NCBI RefSeq assembly: GCF_932294415.1
Contig: NC_065535.1
Span: forward strand, 89,420,862 to 89,484,861
Reading direction: 5' to 3'
DNA length: 64,000 nucleotides
From: Quercus robur
Lineage: Eukaryota > Streptophyta > Magnoliopsida > Fagales > Fagaceae
Shown here: positions 33,282-44,526 of the stretch, piece after piece
Numbering within the stretch: position 1 is the first letter of the stretch
Layout: each line of letters begins with the position of its first letter
Notes under the pieces: generated by a model
Seen by the model: the letters and a program-made list of their open reading frames with translations, nothing else
What the model was told of the DNA's origin: nothing
Database searches by the model: none
Position numbers and translations under genes: made by a program

Positions 33282-34090
33282 CGCTCTGTTTGTTTCGATG
33301 TAAAATATTTTTTGTAAATTATTTTCCCATTTTCAAGTGTTTGATTGAATGTAAAATATAGTCAAAGTTGTAAAATATTTTCCTTTGACTAAAATTTTGT
33401 GTGTAAAAACTAGTAAAATATTTTACCAAAAAAACAAGTGTAAAACATTTTACAAAAATCTCACAGCCTCACGCCCGACTCTTTCTCCCTCTTTCTCATA
33501 CTTTACTCATCCACTCTCACACTTGCCCAAACCAGCGACAGCACCCACCGGCACGCCACTCTTCGCTCCACTCAGCCAACACCCTTTGCCGCTCTTTGCC
33601 TCCATTCTGGTGGCACCACCATCAGATCTCGACTTGTTTTGTTGTTGGAGAAGTTGCCGCGAGAGGCCCGAGGTCGCTATCACTGCCGCTCTGTTGCTCA
33701 TTGCTTGGATCTAGTTTTAAATCTAGAAACGCTGCTACTAAGATCTCTGATCTGGAATCGCTGAGAGTGAGTGGGTTTTTCGTTCCTTCACGATTTGGGT
33801 TTTTGGGATGGCTTGGGGGTTGCAGTGGGGGCTGGGTGCGTTTGTGGGTAGTGGTGGCTGAGTGGGCTGCGGTGGGTGGCTAGCTTTTGTTGATTTTTTC
33901 TCTCCGATTGTGATTTAGGTGGCTGTTGATGACTGTGGTGATTGGGTTTGTGGTGGTTGGTGGTTGTTGGTTTGTATTTGCATTTTCTAGTATTGAGTTC
34001 CATCCAAACACTTGAAAATTTTTTCCTGAAAATGTTTACATGTAAAATTTTTTACATTTGAAAATATTTTATGTCAAAACAAACGGAGCG
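33282..34090. mobile_element. Harbinger-like non-autonomous element, 809 bp
   Basis: The termini cgctctgtttgtttcgatg and the complement of tgtcaaaacaaacggagcg form inverted repeats, flanked by TTA at 33279-33281 and 34091-34093. Both subterminal regions hold 'gtaaaatatttt' repeats. The middle (33460-33960) is GC-richer and resembles captured 5'-leader or intron sequence, but gives no identifiable protein. Confidence 0.7.
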
Positions 34091-34370
34091 TTAGTTAATG
34101 AGTTTGATTCTATAATATTGTGTATAAATAATTTTCTATTGTAAGAATAAATGAAATTTGAAACTTCTCTTTATCTTGGAATTTGTCCAATAATGGTGTT
34201 GAATTGTGAAATTTTATTGTAGAAAGATAGTTTTTGGATGACCATTTGCTACAAGATTGGGGGTTTTCTCTTCTCTGTTCTAGTAAACATCATCTGAAGA
34301 AAGAGAGGGTTAAATTAATCAACATTAAATTAATATTAGGATTATAATTTATTAGCTTGTTAGATGCCTC

Positions 34371-34377
34371 TATAAAA
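34371..34377 (+). promoter_or_regulatory. TATA box of EG45-like gene
   Basis: TATAAAA lies 86 bases before the ATG at 34463, at a position shared with copy 1. Confidence 0.5.
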
Positions 34378-34462
34378 TGGGGTAAACCATTTACTTTGCA
34401 CCAAAGAGTAGTACCATTCTATAGGCATCTCTGAGGAATAGAGTGGAAAAATTACACAAGTT

Positions 34463-35045
34463 ATGGGCATTTCTAAGGGATTAAGAATGAGATTTAATGC
34501 TCAAGTTTTGATTATGGTTGGGACAATTTTATGTTTTATCTCTACTCAAACTGATTTTGGCACGGCCACCTTTTATGGACCTCCTTACGTTCGTGAGTAT
34601 ATCTCTAGATTGTAGGTACATAAATGAAATATATGCCCTTTTCGTTCAAAAAGTATAAGGAATCAATATATTACTAAAAGCTGAAGCGTAGCGTTTAATA
34701 CTGCTGCTCTCACGTTGAGCCACGTCAACGTCCATGTCATCATCTTTTTTTTTTTTTTTTTTTTCCATTTTCTTATAATTATTTATAATTTTTTTTATTT
34801 CATATTTACACTTCTCCAACCTTTCTCCCTCCCTTACCTTTTCATCTCCCCACTACTTCTCTAACCTTTCTCCTTCTCTCATTCTCTCACCTTCTCATCT
34901 CTCCACTACTCTCTACATTAATATCATTCTTTATCTTTCCCTTCATCTTCCTCTATTTTTGTCTCTTCTTATTCACACTCTATTACTATAAATTTGCCAC
35001 TATCTCATTCATTCCATGCATAGTTTTCCCTTACAAAAAAAAGGT

Positions 35046-35100
<55 letters not shown>

Positions 35101-35198
35101 ATTTTTGAGTGGATTTTTATTTTTTATTTTTCTTGCATCTTCGCTTTAGGTTGATAATTTTTTATATTCTTTAATCTACTTTAGGTTAATGCGATTCA

Positions 35199-35274
<76 letters not shown>

Positions 35275-38200
35275 ATTGTTAAATGTTATCCTATTGCATT
35301 ATAAAGGATTAAATATAAAAATATAATATTATTCTAATACATAGCATGATTTGGATAATTTAATTTGGCAGTTACTGTAATTTGATAGCATGATTTTTAT
35401 AGTGCTCAATTTAGATGTTAAACTATGAGACTTTAATCATTTTTGTTTATTTTTTAATCCATTGTGGTCGACAAAGTACTTTTAATAGTATTAAAAGTAC
35501 CCTATAATGCAATTTATTTAGAGACAAGCAAAGGTTGGCTAAACAAAAGTTATTGGATGAGAGACAAATTTTATCTTTCGCAATTTTACTTTAATTATTA
35601 TTATTATTATTTTATAACAATGCATATATAGAAATTTAATTCTTAGATTTTGCTAATAATTGATTATTTGATAATATGTTTTGGGTGGATAAAATTACAA
35701 TTTCCGCAAAGAAAATAACCTTAGTGATGTTAAACTATGAAACTTTAATCATTTTTGTTTATTTTTTAATCCATTGTGGTGGACAAAGTACTTTTAATAG
35801 TATTAAAAGTACCCTATAATGCAATTTATTTAGAGACAAGCAAAGGTTGGCTAAACAAAAGTTATTGGATGAGAGACAAATTTTATCTTTCGCAATTTTA
35901 CTTTAATTATTATTATTATTATTTTATAACAATGCATATATAGAAATTTAATTCTTAGATTTTGCTAATAATTGATTATTTGATAATATGTTTTGGGTGG
36001 ATGAAATTACAATTTCCGCAAAGAAAATAACCTTAGTAGATTATAAATAACAATTTTTTTTCCTAATTGGTCCAATTAATCATAGTTAAGTTTTATTAAT
36101 TTTTTTAGTTACTTTTTTCAGTGTTTTGGATTGTAGGCAGAAAAAATAAGTTTGAGAAAGTTTGTTTAATACTAAAAGAATAATTTTTAAATTTTCTTTT
36201 CTTTTTAATGGTTCACAAAAAGTTATAAATAACTTTTATTAAAAAATAAATATTTTCGTTAAATTGCCTTTTGAATTTTTGAGAAAAATTGTATTTTTTT
36301 TTTCATTTTAGTACAACAAAAATTATTAACTTTATGATTGTTTCTATATTACATTTATGATTATTCTTATAATGAGGTTCTGCCATGTGACACTCTATTA
36401 GAGTGATTTGCATTTAGCTTTTGTCTCTTTCTTCTTCTCCATTTTTGCCCCAAATTTGCTTTAATCAATTTCAATTATTCAATATTTCCCTCTAATATTT
36501 CCAATAAACTCTCCTTCCTCATTTATTACTTCAACTCTCTATTAATTCTTTCCAAGTGTCCCACATATTATATATTATCCATCCACTCACAAGACTTCTC
36601 ATCTCCTTATCTAAACAAAAAATGGTTAACAATTCTCCCTTTATTTACTTTCCCATTAAATCACATTCATCATTTTGGCCCTCCTTTAACTCTATCTTTT
36701 TGGGCTCTTCCTCTTCTTATCAAAACCTTCAATGCCTGCCCCTTTGGAATTAAATCCCATTCATTTGTTTATTTATTTATTTATTTATAGATTTCCAATT
36801 CTCTCTCCACCACTGCAGAAGTCACCAAAGTACAAGCAGAGTTGGAAAGTCCCTTTAAGGTGAGTTTTGCCTTTTCTGTTTTCCCCTCCATCTTCATTGG
36901 TTTGTTTGGTACAAATTGCATTTTCTCCCATTATGCAGAAGATTAAATGTTTGATTTTAACATTATAAAAAACTCTAATTGCTCGCTGCAGGACAAAGGA
37001 AAGTGTTGCGGTAATATAGAGGATGCAAGTGTAAAGCGTTTGTAGGTGGCTTTTTGTGTAATGGGTCTTTCAAAAAATATATTATTATTGTTTTACAAGG
37101 CTCATGGCATGATATATTATGGTTCAATTCCTGATTCATTTGGAATATTAAAAAATGTGATAAAAATAACATAGATAGATAAAATAGGAAAGCAACTAGA
37201 CCATGTTGATTTATTTTATAAAATGTCAATGTTTATGCATATTTCTTTTGTGTGTCTCTTTATATTCAATTATATAAACATTTTAAATGTTTTAAAAACT
37301 CTTTAAATTGATTAGAATGGAGAATGTTAATATATGAAGCTCAAGAAGTATTGCCAAGATAATAGGGATGTTTTTTAGCGTTAGCAAATCAGTCAATACT
37401 GCATTGCTCTCGGGTATAACTTAGAAAAATGGTATGTGCATATAACTCTTTTGGTGTTTATTTTATTTATTTTTTTTTGTAGGAATTTTGATGTGAAGTA
37501 AGGAATAAGTTTTTCATGGCCATACTTCTTACTTGGATGTTTTCTGATGACTCTTTGTAATGTACACATTTTGATTACTTAAAATTTTTCATATAGATGT
37601 TGAATTGGATCTATAGTTAACTTTTTTGTTTAGGCTTGGTGCATCACAAAGAGGTCCCCTCTTCTCAACAATGTCTAACTCTCTATTCACAATCAATGTA
37701 ACCATTTTCCCTTTATGTAATAAAAGAAGTGTTTGTCTTCAACTTGCTAAGTTGCTAGGTTCTTTTTCTATGATCACAGGTTTAAATGTTGTGCTTTGGG
37801 TGAAAGCCGAATACCCTGAAGAGGTAGGCGATTCCAAAGCTACTAAATGATTCTTCAGAGAACAAGAGTAGTAAAGTTGCTTTGGAAGAACCATGATTTT
37901 CTTAAAGTCAATCAATGTCCATGTAACTAAATTTCAATAAGCAATGAGTAAAATGTATAAATTTTTTTGCTCATAAGTGTTTCATTTTTTTCCCCTCTGA
38001 CTTCTCCATGAGATGGGAATTTGGCATATAGTTACAAATTTTTTGGGAAAATTAGCCCACTAAGAGTTGCCATTTCCGTATTGCACATGTATATATTCCA
38101 ATCAATACCTCAGCATAATGAAGCAATTCTTCATTATTCCATGGTATCACAAAAACAAACGTTGGTGTCAAACCAGATTTAGCATATGAGCATATGCATA

Positions 38201-40038
38201 TGATCTAGATATTTAGATAATTTACATAACTTTTTTTACAAAAGTATAGACTGTATGATAAATTGCAAACTAAATCATGTTCAAATGTACACATCTAAAT
38301 GTTGCTTTGACCATGGTGTCATTTCTCTTTCCTAGAACAATTCAGGTTAAAAAAATGGACATTTATAAATAGTTTTGTCTTGAATAAGTTTACATTTTAT
38401 AAAAGTAAACTGTTTATAAATGGAGTTTATAAAAGCAAACTGTTTATTATGTAGGTTAACATTAATTATTAATCTCTTAGCTTACAAAATATATATTACA
38501 TTATATCAGTTATGAATAATGCTAGAGATACAAACTATTTTATAAAAAAAAATTTACAAATTACTGATGTGGTGAGTGATTATTGGTAAATGAAAAAATG
38601 ATATTAATGATGGGCCTAGATGAAAACCAATAAGAGATTGACCACATCAATATTTTGTAAAAATGTTGTAAAATAGTTTGTGACTATAGCATTACTCATC
38701 AATTATACCCCATTAGAAAAATAAATATATAATTTTGAGTTTTAGACTAATAATTATAAGTTCCATGTACTTATTTCTTCTTTCACTTATCAATAAATAA
38801 TAAATAAATAAAAACAACATCAAAATTTCCCGCGCATCGCGCGGGTTTACGGCTAGTTTAAATTAAAATCCAATGCTTCTTCTCTATTTATATATAAAAG
38901 ATGCAAAAATTTATGGAGTCACGCTATACATCCTTATCATTTATGAAACTTCTGATAAACTCCTTATCATTTATATACAGTATGATCTAAAGGATCAATA
39001 CAATATATTTATTTATTTATAAATGTATATATGTAATATATTTTTTCGTGCATATATACAAACATTTGAAAGCAGAGAAATCTTTACCCTCTACACAATA
39101 GGTTTTATTAACTGTATCAAAATTGTGACTCAGATCAGAAAGCAAGAAAAGGAACGAAGCAGAAAGAAGAAAGAAGTGCAGGGATGAAACTCTGATATAA
39201 ACGACAGCTTGGCTATGTAGTTTAGCTGTACAGTGTAGTTTAATACAATGCTGTAGTTTAGTGACTTGTAGTTTAGTAATGTATTTAAGTGTGAGTTGTT
39301 CACACGTGACTTAGCTGGCACAAGTGTTTGTAACTGTTTCCGTATTGTTAGGGATATTTTACTTGCTCTGTTTTTCTGTATTTAGTCACGGATTCATGTA
39401 CAGATTCATTCAGTTGTGTAATATACAAAAGTCTTCATTCCAGAATTCTCTCTAGCTTTAGCTTCTTTTCTTCTTCCAATATTTGCTCTCTGTACTTTCT
39501 TATAAACTGAAAATATTCATTGTGTTTTGTAATTTCAACAATTCTTCTTCATATTAATGATTTTTGTATCTCAAGTTATAATTACCAACAGCAAAGCCTA
39601 AACATCTGTTGGGCATGATATATATATATATAGATTAAAACAAATTTGGATATAAGGTAGAGCTTTAATTAGCATGCGTCAAAGTTACTACTTTAAATTT
39701 GAGTACTAATTTAAATAAGCCTTGAAGATTTAATGTTCGATATATACCTTTTGGCAGCCTCCGCATGTTATAGAAATACATATCAAGGTGATGATGTAGC
39801 GGCAGTAAGTGATGCACTAGGGAATAATGGGGAAGCATGTGGTAAAATAGTGAATGTAAGATGCATTGGTGCCACAAACCTAGAACCACAGCGTTGTAAG
39901 CTCAACATCAGCGTTGCAGCTACAATCATCGATTATTGTCCGTCACAAGGATGCGGAACCATCAATCTTTCAAAATATGTTTTTTCTGTTATTGCCGATC
40001 CCAAAGCTGGGAGAATCAGGATTGCTTATGAAGTGTAA
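34463..40038 (+). CDS. EG45-like domain protein / plant natriuretic peptide-like, secreted
   Basis: Exon 1 (34463-34592) and exon 2 (39758-40038) join in phase 1 at GT-AG borders to give 136 residues, the usual size of this family. Exon 1 has a hydrophobic signal peptide ending near CFISTQTD, followed by GTATFYGPPYV. Exon 2 carries PSACYRNTYQGDD, six cysteines (in SACY, EACGK, VRCIG, QRCKL, DYCPS, QGCGT) and ends VIADPKAGRIRIAYEV. This is the expansin-domain-1-like double-psi barrel of PNP and blight-associated p12 proteins, apoplastic signalling or defence-related molecules without expansin binding domain 2. The 5165-bp intron is mostly a putative Helitron. No inactivating change is visible; whether so long an intron is spliced well is unknown. 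The upstream Met at 34463 was chosen because it precedes the signal peptide. Confidence 0.78.
35047..35100. repeat. (CT)n(CA)n microsatellite
   Basis: A CT run passing into CA repeats inside the Helitron. Confidence 0.85.
35199..35272. repeat. (CT)n microsatellite, about 36 units
   Basis: A long uninterrupted TC/CT run of more than 70 bases. Confidence 0.9.
35414..36037. repeat. 312-bp tandem duplication
   Basis: 35414-35725 and 35726-36037 are almost identical (a few single-base differences, for example tatgagac/tatgaaac and tggtcgac/tggtggac). Both copies end in ataaccttagt. Each copy contains the small palindrome gtacttttaat-agt-attaaaagtac. Confidence 0.9.
36788..36858 (+). pseudogene. 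Exon-like fragment of unknown origin inside the Helitron
   Basis: After a 'tttatttatag' acceptor-like site, a short open block ends with AEVTKVQAELESPFK and then GTGAGT. It looks like a captured exon, but I cannot assign the gene. Confidence 0.3.
37632..37850 (+). pseudogene. Captured WAT1-related (EamA/nodulin MtN21-like) transporter fragment
   Basis: After an acceptor-like 'tttgtttag', the frame reads LGASQRGPLFSTMSNSLF, then INVTIF, then LAKLLGSFSMITGLNVVLW followed by VKAEYPEEV and a stop. This matches the last EamA repeat of WAT1-type vacuolar/plasma-membrane transporters (family pattern RGPvFvtMFnPL ... lGsxiGaxxIvxGLYxVLWGK). Only about 72 residues remain, with altered residues in the second half, so it is a dead gene piece carried by the Helitron. 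Confidence 0.6.
38517..38698. mobile_element. MITE with 'aatgctagagatacaaacta' termini
   Basis: The left end aatgctagagatacaaacta and the complement of the right end (aatgctatagtcacaaacta) are inverted repeats of about 25 bp. The body is about 180 bp and non-coding. Located within the Helitron. Confidence 0.6.
38857..39757. other. Remaining EG45-like intron; possible LTR remnant at about 39160-39545
   Basis: The stretch ending 'ttgtaatttcaaca' has the composition of a Copia LTR (gttagggatattttacttgc, then an 'attctctctagctttagc' leader). I could not find matching target duplications or a clean TG start, so the LTR call is tentative. Confidence 0.3.
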
Positions 40039-40428
40039 GCTGAGGGTTAGTGCTCAAAATTAACACCTTCGTGTATATTAATAAATTAAGGTGCACAAAA
40101 TATGCAGACAAAATTATTCATTAGTTGCTATTTCTGTCTTTGATACACAGGTATTGATGATTGATAAGGAGGGCAGGTTATGATGATAATAAAATCACCA
40201 GATCTCTAATTGGCAACAGCAAAGGAAAAGTTGTACGTAGGAGCTACTTCCCAATTATTACAACCTGCCAAGTACGCTAGCTTATCATTAAAGATAAGTA
40301 AGTGTGTATGTTTGTTTTTTTTTTTTTTTGAAGGTCCTTTTTTTTTTTGGGGAATATGAAACTTCATTCATTTGAAATTGAGTTACAACAGAGAGAAACA
40401 GAGAGGACATAACAAGCAGAGCAGAGAC

Positions 40429-43400
40429 TTACAAGCCACAATCCTCTAAGATTACATGCCTCACAAAACTTGGACACATACCCTTCCAAATCCGGGAGAC
40501 ACCAGAGGAGCTGGCAGCTCTTGCTAAATCATGGGCTGCTCTGTTGCCACTCCTTTTCAAATGCTGAAAAGAGCACCAGGTGAAGGAGGAGGAGACATCT
40601 TTGATGTTCTGAATAATGTGCCCCTGATCACTACCGGTATCACAGCCAGAAATACCTTGAATAACTGAGAGTGCATCAGACTCCACAAGGACATGGGAGA
40701 TTCCCAAAACTAAAGCAAACAGCACCCCTTCTTGCAGCGCCAAAGCTTCAGTGGTTTCTGCAGAGAAAGGCGCCTGTAGGACTTTGCTTGACGCTGCAAT
40801 GAGAGAGCCCATACAGTCGCGAATCACCACACCAATACAAGAAGGTCTATCATCATCAAAAGCAGCACCGTCAACATTAACCTTGTAGAAACCCGGGGGA
40901 GGGGCTTGCCAAACCGATGGGGCAGGAGGCGGAGAAAAAACAGGGAGGGTGCAAGCAGCTTTGTACTCGCTCAGTGTTCTATTTGCCATCTCCCAAACCT
41001 GCCCTGGAGGAGTGCGAGAGTCATCAAAAATAGCTTGATTGCGGTTCCACCAGATGGACCAAGCCACTGCAAAGAAAAGTTCCAGGTCATTTGGGGAACC
41101 TTTATCAATAAAGTCTAGAACAATGTCCACAGGATCTCTGGCTGAGTGAAGAACATCGACTGGACAATTGTGCCAATATGTCCAGGTTAGCTTAGCATGA
41201 TCACAAAGGAAGAGAGCATGGGCAGTGGATTCAATAGCCATGTCGCAAAGAGGGCAGAAACTTGAACAATGAATACCCCTGTGACTTAGATTGAACATAG
41301 TGGGAAGGCCATTGACACAAAAACGCCAAGCAAAAATTTTGAGTTTTTGAGGAACTTTTTGACTCCAAATCCTTTTCCACAGCAGTGTTTTTGAATTTGA
41401 TGAGGAACACTCCCCAACCTCATTTGAGTCCACAAGGGAAGAAGCAATGTGGTATGCGCTTTTGATAGTAAAGACCCCCCGCTTATTGCCAATCCAAATA
41501 AGGTTGTCCTCGGGGAGATTATAATTAAGGGGAATTTTTAAAATCTTGCTAGCATCATAGGGCAAAAACATGGACTTGACCAAATCTACTTTCCACCATT
41601 TGGTGTCATTATCAATAAGGGAAGATACCATAGGATAGTCGTCAAAATCAGTTTGGGGCGTAATCACTTTGAAAGAGGAGGGTGTTGGCAGCCACTTATC
41701 CTCCCAAATATGAATTTGACGGCCATTACCCACCCTCCACCTAGTGCCTCTCTTAATCACCTCAAGACTATTATGAATACTTCGCCAAGCGTAAGAGGGG
41801 TTGCTTCCTTTTTTGGAGTTGAGGACTTCATCATGGGGAAAATATTTGGCTTTAAATATCCGAGCCATCAAAGTGTTTGGGTTGGTGAGGATTCTCCAAC
41901 CTTGCTTAGCCAACATGGCAAGGTTGAAAGCTTGGATGTTTCTAAAACCCATACCACCATGGAACTTTGATTTACACATCTTCTTCCAACTAACCCATGA
42001 TATTTTGTTCTCATCACCCCTTTGCCCTCACCAGAAATTCCTCATCAAATTTTCAAGATCTTTGCAAAGTGTCTTAGGGAGTTGGAAGCAACTCATTGTG
42101 TATGTGGGCACTACTTGGGCAACCGCCTTGATAAGGATCTCTCTCCCCCCAATTGAAAAGAGCTTTCCCTTCCAACCAGCCAGCTTTTTCGCCACCCTTT
42201 CCTTAACTTCCGCAAACACCAAAGCCTTAGATTTGCCAATGATGGAGGGGAGCCCCAAGTATTTATAGTGCCTGGAGTCTTGCATTGGTCCAAGGATATT
42301 TAAAATGCATTCCTTTCTCTCTTGCGGGGTGTTTGGGCTGAAAAAGACGGAAGACTTGTCGGTATTGATTTTTTGCCCCGAGGCCGCTTCATAGCGACTG
42401 AGGATGTCAACAAGATGTTGACATTCTTGGACCGATGCTTTGCAAAAAAAGAGGCTGTCATCGGCGAAGAAGAGGTGAGTAAGGGAAGGGCAGCCCCTGC
42501 CGATAGCAATTCCATTTATTTGCTTGTCCCGGGCAGCTTTGTGAAAGAGAGCGGAGAGGCCTTCAGCACAAAGAAGAAAGAGGTAGGGGGAAAGGGGATC
42601 CCCCTACCTTATGCCTCTTGTGGGGGTAATGTTTCCACAAGCCTCACCATTGATAATAACTGAATAGGACACAGAAGAGATGCAATTCATAATTAGGTCC
42701 ACCCATTTTTTAGCAAAGCCCATCTTAATCATAACCTCATAAATAAAGTTCCATTCTACCCTATCGAAAGCTTTACTCATATCTAGCTTAATAGATGTGT
42801 AACTTTCCTTCCCCTCATTCTTGTGGTTTAAATAATGCATAAATTCAAAGGCTATTAAGATATTATCCGAAATAAGACGACCCGGAATGAAAGCACTTTG
42901 ATTTTCAGTGATGATACTTGGGAGGATTAGTTTAAGTCTATTAGCAAGAACTTTTGATATGAGCTTGTATGTAGTGTTGCAAAGGCTAATTGGGCGGAAG
43001 TCTGCCATTTTTGAGGGCTGGTTGGATTTTGGGATAAGGGCAATATTAGTCTTATTAATTTCAGATATAGGCATATTTGAGTTCAAGACATTTAAAACCA
43101 TGTTTGTGATATTTAACCCTACAATGTCCCAATATTTATGGAAAAAGATTGCAGACATACCATTCGGTCCAGGAGCTTTGGTTGGGTGGAGTTGCTTGAG
43201 TGCAATGGTGACTTCATCTCTTGTAAAGGCCTTGGTGAGCTCAGCATTCATATCCTCCGTAATACATCTAGATAATGCATGGGTGACTTCATTAATTCCA
43301 CTTGGAGAGGAGGTGGAATAAATCTTCTCAAAATATGATATTGCAGCAGCAGTGATGCTGTCCTTATTCTCACACCAAACACCGTCATCATTCCAAAGCC

Positions 43401-44526
43401 CCAAAATGGTGTTTTTTTTCCTTCTTTCCGAGGCGTGGGCGTGAAAAAACTTTGTGTTTCAGTCCCCTTCCTTGTACCAATGAGTCTTGCTGCGCTGTCT
43501 CCAAATGATCTCTTCACTATCCAACAAATCATTAATTTCTCTTCTAAGCTGGTTGACTTCAGCCCCCTTATTGCCTCTGTCATCAATGGAAAGAGACGAG
43601 AGGGCTTTTTTCTTTTCTTGGATTTTCTTTGTAATATTTCCCACTACATTCTGGTTCCAAGTTGAAAGAGCAGCAGCACATCTTTGGAGGTTGGAAGCAA
43701 TCCTATCCGGCATGATGGCAAGGGTGCCGGAGTTCCAGGCAGCATCAATGACTTCTCTGCAATCATCTCTTTTAGTCCACATCGCCTCAAAATGGAACCT
43801 ACGATTGCGCTTATTAACCGGGCGGGAGGGGTCTGTGGTGATAAGAATACAATGGTCTGATGTTGATTCAACCAGATGATGCATAATTGGATCCTTGAAA
43901 TGATTAAGCCACTCAGAGTTAGCAAAGGCTCTGTCCAAACGGAGCAAAATTCTGGTGCTCCCCTCCTTCATATTGCACCAGGTAAAATTAGGGCCACAAA
44001 ACCCCAAATCCTTAAATCCACATAAATTCACAACTTGCCGGAATTTGTCCATTTGGCATTGAGAACGAAGAGCACCACCTGCTTTTTCAGTCATTGAAAG
44101 AATTTCATTAAAGTCACCACAGGAAAACCAGGGAAAATTAAACTGACTATTAAGAAAAGAAAGGAGTTTCCAGGAATCTTCCCTAAGATGAGTCTCAAGA
44201 CGCCCGTAAAACCTAGTGAACCTCCACAAAAAACCATTGCTAGATTCTGTAATAACCGCATCAATGTGATAGTCTGAATAGCTCTTAATTTCCAGAACAG
44301 TGTCACTGGACCAGAGCAGAGCAAGGCCACCCCTACGTCCCCTACTAGGAACAATAAGTCCATTTGAAAAACCCAGCTTGTACTTAACTTTCTCCATACG
44401 CCTGCTAATCAATTTTGTCTCCGAGAGGAAGACGAGTTTGGGATTCCAGCGCTGCAAATAATCACGGAGCGCAAAAACTGTCCGGGGGTTCCCAATTCCC
44501 CGGCAATTCCAACATAGGGAATTCAT
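40429..44526 (-). pseudogene. LINE ORF2: endonuclease-RT-zf-RVT-RNase H, one frame with three nonsense codons
   Basis: A single 1365-codon frame has no indels. Stops lie at 43459-43461 (TGA after KEGD), 42604-42606 (TAG after RGIR, where the family has Q in RQGDPLSP) and 42028-42030 (TGA after NFW, where a second Trp is usual). Domains: APE-like endonuclease about residues 1-230 (LCWNCRGIGNP, ETKL, SCGDFNEI, SDHCIL); RT about 440-740, with APGPNG in place of the usual APGPDG and FADD at 687-690; zf-RVT about 1045-1115 (CPLCDMAIESTAHALFLCDH); RNase H about 1215-1345 (KVNVDGA, ESDA, SGNRAAHDLA). The ATG overlaps the ORF1 stop (ATGA). Confidence 0.9.

Larger units (their letters stand above)
34663..38856 (+). 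mobile_element. Putative 4.2-kb Helitron in the EG45-like intron
   Basis: The 5' end TCAATATATTACTAAAAGC, followed by a CACGTTGAGCCACGTCA segment, resembles plant Helitron starts. The 3' end has the hairpin cccgcgc-atc-gcgcggg (38829-38845), then tttacgg and CTAG (38853-38856). It inserts between A and T. No Rep/helicase is present, so it is non-autonomous. It contains exon-like fragments of host genes and a 312-bp tandem duplication. The 5' border is less certain than the 3' border. Confidence 0.65.

Noticed and set aside
33385..34003. Several overlapping frames with Ala/Pro/Gly-rich translation
   Set aside because: Inside a Harbinger-like element; no frame is supported by domain or splice structure.
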